From Triops longicaudatus (taxonomy: Eukaryota; Arthropoda; Branchiopoda; Notostraca; Triopsidae), in the NCBI GenBank assembly GCA_022885665.1, contig JAGQDJ010000081.1:124001-188000 (forward strand): a DNA stretch of 64,000 nt. The letters are read 5' to 3'. Below the pieces are notes generated by a model that saw only the letters and a program-made list of their open reading frames with translations, made no database searches and had not been told where the DNA came from. How positions within the stretch are numbered: position 1 is the stretch's first letter; every line of letters starts with the position of its first letter. The position numbers and the translations under genes were made by a program. Positions 62,573-64,000 of this stretch are shown one piece after another.

Positions 62573-64000
62573 GAAAGCACAAAATTGCCAGCCGTTAGTG
62601 TGATGGCCGCCATCAAGCAATCTCCCCCGCAATGGAAAAAAGCCGATAGACAACTAGTACTTCTTCGATCGGTCTGTGGTGTAAAGGTTTTCAGCGTAGC
62701 TTTCATCGTTTGCGTATTAGGGGAAAAGAAATAATAACCCAGTCGTAAGCGTAAAAAATAAAGCGATTGTCAATAAATAAAAATGTTAACCAATATGTTG
62801 GGCTTATACAAAAAATTTATGGTAGCAGTTCATTTTTCCATAAGCCTACCTTCCGTATAGGCGTTTCGTATAAATGAAGTTCTTTTAAAATTCGTGATTT
62901 CTTGCTTATTCTTCATGTTCCTGTTTTGATGCGACTACTTTACTCAACACATCGTTTGACAGTCAAAACCCACTAAATTACAAATGGTCAGTTGTTAATA
63001 TAAATACTTCAGCTAAGCTGGGCAAAAGTCAATTAATTTGTTCAGATTTTAACTAAAGTTTAATTCATTGAATTTAAATTGTTCGTTGCTTACAAAAGGT
63101 TACTCAGTTACCCTGACTTATAAACCGGTTAAATGTCAAGAAAGTGACTATATTAAATTATTATTTTTTTTCTAAAATAGAACTTCGGAATGTTTACTTA
63201 GTTTCGAAGCTCATAGTTTCATGTAGTAATAAAACACATGGGTTTAGAACAATTTTCCTCTATTGTGGCCCAAGTATACACATCTTACAGGATTTTTTAT
63301 AATAAAGGATCGGGATCATTGCCCCCTCCGTGGAGGGTAGGTTTGTTACAGAAGCTAATAGTTCGAGGCGAACAAAGTTACACAAACTCAGGACAAGGGT
63401 ACACGGGAACACCACATTACGGTCATCCAAAATTTTAAAAATTTCAGACATGTCACATAGGCTATAGTAGATCGATATCAACGCAAAAGGTCGGTATCTA
63501 GGACAAGGAACCTCGCAATTAGTGGGAAAATCGGAGCATTTCACATTCGAACAGGGCTTAGAAAACTGCAGAATTGAAATTTCGAGTAACTGCAGGTAAA
63601 AGGTTCGTGATCAAGTCAATCATTTAATTACATAATGACGAGCCCTGGACCTAATTAATAGAAAGAGAACTGATACAAAACGAAAAGTTTCTTGTTAGTG
63701 TGAATTAACTTGGATTTCAACGTTGCACGTTCCCTTCAGTTAAAGATGCATACTAAAACACAAAGGTGTTTCCATTTCATAACTCTCTTTTCACAGAGTC
63801 GCAAAACTAGATAAGTTCCTTGTCGGTGTGACCTAGCCGTGACTAAAAAGCTGTGCGTCGTCTTAGGCTAGCGATTAATACTGAAGTGTAAAGGTGTTTC
63901 CATTCGCACCAGTGTACTTTTTTTTCCTGATTGTTCAGGGCAAATGGACATAATTCTAAGGGTAGTTTCCGGATTCTTGTGCGTAAGGAGAAAGAAATTA
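62573..64000. other. Terminal spacer downstream of PDHB
   Basis: Contains the PDHB 3' UTR (to about 62785). Further on there are two related direct copies of a roughly 100-bp segment ending in AAAGGTGTTTCCATT (63690-63779 and 63811-63913). No supported gene on either strand. Confidence 0.55.

Overview
This is a nuclear genomic window from an invertebrate animal. The coding content is metazoan and intron-rich. Introns are mostly 50-100 nt with GT-AG ends, the DNA is AT-rich, and intergenic DNA is full of short non-autonomous DNA transposons. The fuseless-family gene and a calcium-independent synaptotagmin-14/16-type gene point to a bilaterian, probably a protostome. The phylum cannot be fixed from the sequence. 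No bacterial operons, phage, CRISPR or viral genes were seen.

I rebuilt 15 multi-exon protein-coding genes by joining exons at GT-AG sites. Every complete model sums to a multiple of three and ends at a natural stop. In order they are: the 3' part of ABCD4 (+, lysosomal B12 transporter); WDHD1/AND-1/CTF4 (-, replisome); a fuseless-like multipass protein (-); ASPG, an asparaginase with ankyrin repeats (-); an RRM-RGG protein (-); Syt14/16-like (-); OPA3 with two alternative first exons (+); B3GALNT2 (-); PLK4 (-); an RDH11-14-like SDR (+); a GT43 glucuronyltransferase (-); a secreted, probably GPI-anchored Cys-rich protein (+); MRPL2 (-); CZIB/C1orf123 (+); SLC25A3 (-); and PDHB (+). Counting the 5'-truncated ABCD4 this makes 16 loci. 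Two identical tRNA-Val(TAC) genes sit inside a 2.25-kb PDHB intron.

Layout. 1-5.8 kb is a convergent ABCD4/WDHD1 pair whose stop codons overlap. 5.8-9.4 kb is repeat-rich spacer with a hAT MITE and a long ATT microsatellite. 9.5-15.6 kb holds fuseless and ASPG. 15.6-22 kb is a gene desert with a TTAA-flanked MITE. 22-31 kb holds the RRM-RGG gene and Syt14. 31-36 kb is a desert with a hAT MITE and a foldback element. 35.8-47.3 kb is a dense cluster (OPA3, B3GALNT2, PLK4, RDH, GT43). 47-53 kb is a desert with a LINE fragment and a third hAT MITE. 53-62.6 kb is a dense housekeeping and mitochondrial cluster. The last 1.4 kb is spacer.

Functional themes. Four genes serve mitochondria (OPA3, MRPL2, SLC25A3, PDHB) and two serve cell division (WDHD1, PLK4). 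Three pairs are divergent over short intervals and probably share promoters: PLK4/RDH, MRPL2/CZIB and SLC25A3/PDHB. The most interesting observations are the twin mutually exclusive OPA3 first exons (equal length, same phase, separated by a 673-nt pure T tract), the ABCD4/WDHD1 stop-codon overlap, a Cys-rich insert in PLK4, a 63-nt frame-preserving PDHB intron, and three hAT MITEs with perfect 8-bp target-site duplications.
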